NCBI GenBank assembly: GCA_031178645.1
Contig: JAPSIP010000084.1
Location: 1-6,638 of the forward strand
Direction of reading: 5' to 3'
DNA length: 6,638 nt
Source of the DNA: Paracoccus sp. (in: a-proteobacteria)
Lineage (GTDB): Bacteria; Pseudomonadota; Alphaproteobacteria; Rhodobacterales; Rhodobacteraceae
The notes under the pieces are model-generated. The model was not told where the DNA came from and made no database searches. It worked only from the letters and a program-made list of their open reading frames with translations. Shown piece after piece: positions 5,663 to 6,638 of this stretch. Positions within the stretch are counted from its first letter, which is position 1. Every line of letters starts with the position of its first letter. Both the position numbers and the translations under genes were made by a program.

Positions 5663-6370
5663 TCAGCGAAAGCGGTCGGTCAATTGCCGCAGCCTGTCCG
5701 TCAGGGTCGCGGGCTTGTCAGGCTCTGAGGGGGCAGGCGATGTCGCAGGCGCCTTTACCGGCGCTGGCGTGGCCCCATCCGGCCGCGTGCCGCTGTTCCG
5801 CGCGGGCTGGGTTCGCGCCGCCACAAGGTTCTGGAACCGGCCGCCGTCGCCTTGGGCCAAAGCCTCGGCCCCGTCCGACACGCCGCGCAGCAGGTTGTCC
5901 AGCCAGTCCTGGTCGGCCTTCGCGAAATCGGACAGGACATAACCAGCGACCCTTTCCTTGTGGCCCGGATGGCCGATCCCCAGCCGGACGCGGCCGTAAT
6001 CCGGCCCGATATGCTGGTGGATCGACCGAAGCCCGTTATGGCCGGCATGGCCGCCGCCCTGCTTGACCCGGCACTTGGCGGGCGCCAGATCCAGTTCGTC
6101 ATGCAGGACGATCACATCTTCCGGGATCAGCTTGAGGTATCGCATCGCCTCGCCCACCGATTGCCCGGACAGGTTCATGAAGCCCTGCGGCTTCATAAGG
6201 GTGACGCGCATGGCACCCAGACGGCCTTCGGAAACAAGTCCCTGGAAGCGCGCCTTCCACGGGGAAAAGCCGTGGTCCTGGGCGATCCGGTCCACGGCCA
6301 TGAAGCCGATATTGTGGCGGTTTGCGGCATATTTCGCGCCGGGATTGCCCAGACCCACGATCAGTTTCAC
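5663..6370 (-). CDS. pth: Peptidyl-tRNA hydrolase with Pro/Ala-rich C-terminal extension
   Basis: Pth cleaves the ester bond of peptidyl-tRNAs released from stalled ribosomes and recycles tRNA in the cytosol. The body shows [22 protein letters not shown] (2-23) with Asn10 and catalytic His20, [14 protein letters not shown] (60-73) with Asn66, [10 protein letters not shown] (88-97) with Asp91, and [13 protein letters not shown] (105-117) with Asn112. [16 protein letters not shown] sequence follows (here [14 protein letters not shown], 125-138), then [10 protein letters not shown]. All catalytic residues are intact. Length is 235 aa against about 194 in E. coli. The extra roughly 45 residues after FQNLVAA are Pro/Ala/Thr-rich and end in a charged [12 protein letters not shown], as in many alphaproteobacteria. 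I place the start at GTG 6370 ([11 protein letters not shown]) because it matches the family N-terminus and has AGGAG 6 nt upstream. ATG 6376 would touch the SD and gives 237 aa. Confidence 0.94.
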   Translation of the reverse strand: MKLIVGLGNPGAKYAANRHNIGFMAVDRIAQDHGFSPWKARFQGLVSEGRLGAMRVTLMKPQGFMNLSGQSVGEAMRYLKLIPEDVIVLHDELDLAPAKCRVKQGGGHAGHNGLRSIHQHIGPDYGRVRLGIGHPGHKERVAGYVLSDFAKADQDWLDNLLRGVSDGAEALAQGDGGRFQNLVAARTQPARNSGTRPDGATPAPVKAPATSPAPSEPDKPATLTDRLRQLTDRFR

Positions 6371-6376
6371 GTCCAT

Positions 6377-6381
6377 CTCCT
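6377..6381 (-). promoter_or_regulatory. Shine-Dalgarno AGGAG deciding the pth start
   Basis: On the minus strand AGGAG is followed by ATGGAC and then GTG. The ATG has zero spacing while the GTG has 6 nt, so the GTG is the better initiator. Confidence 0.7.
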
Positions 6382-6533
6382 GCTTGCGGTGCCGTCGGGG
6401 ACGGGCCGAAGTTCGTTCCACGCCTTGCAGCGGACCTTGCCCGTTACTAAGACTCTGTCAACCTTTCGCGGCTATCGGTGGGATCAGCGCCCTGGCGAAT
6501 CGCGGGAACAGGGACACAAGGCAAGGACAGACG
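6382..6533. promoter_or_regulatory. Divergent pth/clpP control region
   Basis: This non-coding gap separates minus-strand pth from plus-strand clpP and must hold promoters for both. I see no clear heat-shock (RpoH) promoter for clpP: CTTG occurs at 6424-6427 and 6436-6439, but no CCTATxT-like -10 lies at the right distance. CCTTGC is repeated 12 bp apart (6423-6428, 6435-6440), which could be one face of the helix for a regulator or coincidence. Confidence 0.5.
6433..6461 (-). promoter_or_regulatory. Possible pth promoter with consensus -35 TTGACA
   Basis: Reading the minus strand, a perfect TTGACA (6461-6456) is followed, after 17 nt, by AAGGTC (6438-6433), a poor -10. Alphaproteobacterial promoters often have weak -10 elements lacking the last T. 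This is the best -35 in the region, but the pair is not conclusive. Confidence 0.28.
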
Positions 6534-6638
6534 ATGACCGATCCGGCAGAATTCTACATGAACACCCTTGTCCCCATGGTGGTCGAACAGACCTCTCGCG
6601 GGGAACGGGCCTATGACATTTTCTCGCGACTGCTCAAG
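6534..6638 (+). CDS. clpP: ATP-dependent Clp protease proteolytic subunit, N-terminal part (3' end outside window)
   Basis: ClpP forms the tetradecameric serine-protease barrel that degrades substrates fed by ClpA or ClpX in the cytosol. The 35 residues before the window edge contain [24 protein letters not shown] (12-35), the axial-loop and N-terminal signature of ClpP. By alignment with E. coli ClpP, residues 1-10 ([10 protein letters not shown]) would be a propeptide removed before Thr11. The catalytic Ser-His-Asp lies beyond the window. AAGGA (6523-6527) is 6 nt before the ATG, so the start is well supported. It is transcribed divergently from pth. Confidence 0.94.
   Translation, partial: MTDPAEFYMNTLVPMVVEQTSRGERAYDIFSRLLK

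Noticed and set aside
5852..6616. Long plus-strand frame opposite pth and running over the clpP start
   Set aside because: It is antisense to pth and out of frame with clpP. No SD and no domain signature; both overlapped genes are certain.

Overview
This 6.6 kb window is high-GC, densely packed chromosome from an alphaproteobacterium, most likely Rhodobacteraceae and probably close to Paracoccus or Rhodobacter. Three things point there: the protein sequences (IHF-beta, TrpB, Pth with a Pro/Ala-rich tail), the order rpsA - ihfB - lapA-like - trpF - GNAT - trpB, and trpB without an adjacent trpA. It looks like core genome. I see no transposase, phage gene, CRISPR array, tRNA or rRNA.

Left part, + strand (1-3824). 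The 3' end of rpsA (ribosomal protein S1) stops at 494 and is followed by a strong intrinsic terminator (519-548). ihfB (704-988) starts a new unit, followed by a LapA-type small membrane protein (1049-1471), trpF (1475-2107), a GNAT acetyltransferase (2104-2550) and trpB (2598-3824). From lapA to the GNAT gene the spacing is 3 nt and then a 4-nt ATGA overlap, so these three are probably translationally coupled. trpF and trpB supply two tryptophan-pathway steps. TrpA, TrpB's partner, is not in the window.

Middle (3885-4610, + strand). A small exported protein has a signal peptide, a PepSY-like domain and a long Gly/Ser/Asp low-complexity tail of unknown function. A perfect 10-bp hairpin with a T tract (4618-4641) ends it and also abuts the stop codon of the convergent minus-strand operon.

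Right part, - strand (6370 down to 4643). pth (peptidyl-tRNA hydrolase), a DUF2237 cysteine-rich protein and a secreted DUF4893 protein lie head to tail; the last two overlap by 14 nt. A divergent intergenic region (6377-6533) separates pth from the start of clpP (6534 to the window edge, + strand), so two protein/translation quality-control genes fire outward from one spacer.

I found no clear new multi-gene system. The best leads are the Gly/Ser/Asp-tailed secreted protein, the GNAT gene inserted between trpF and trpB, a short intergenic box upstream of trpB that resembles a family-wide element, and the cysteine at the PLP-nitrogen position of TrpB.
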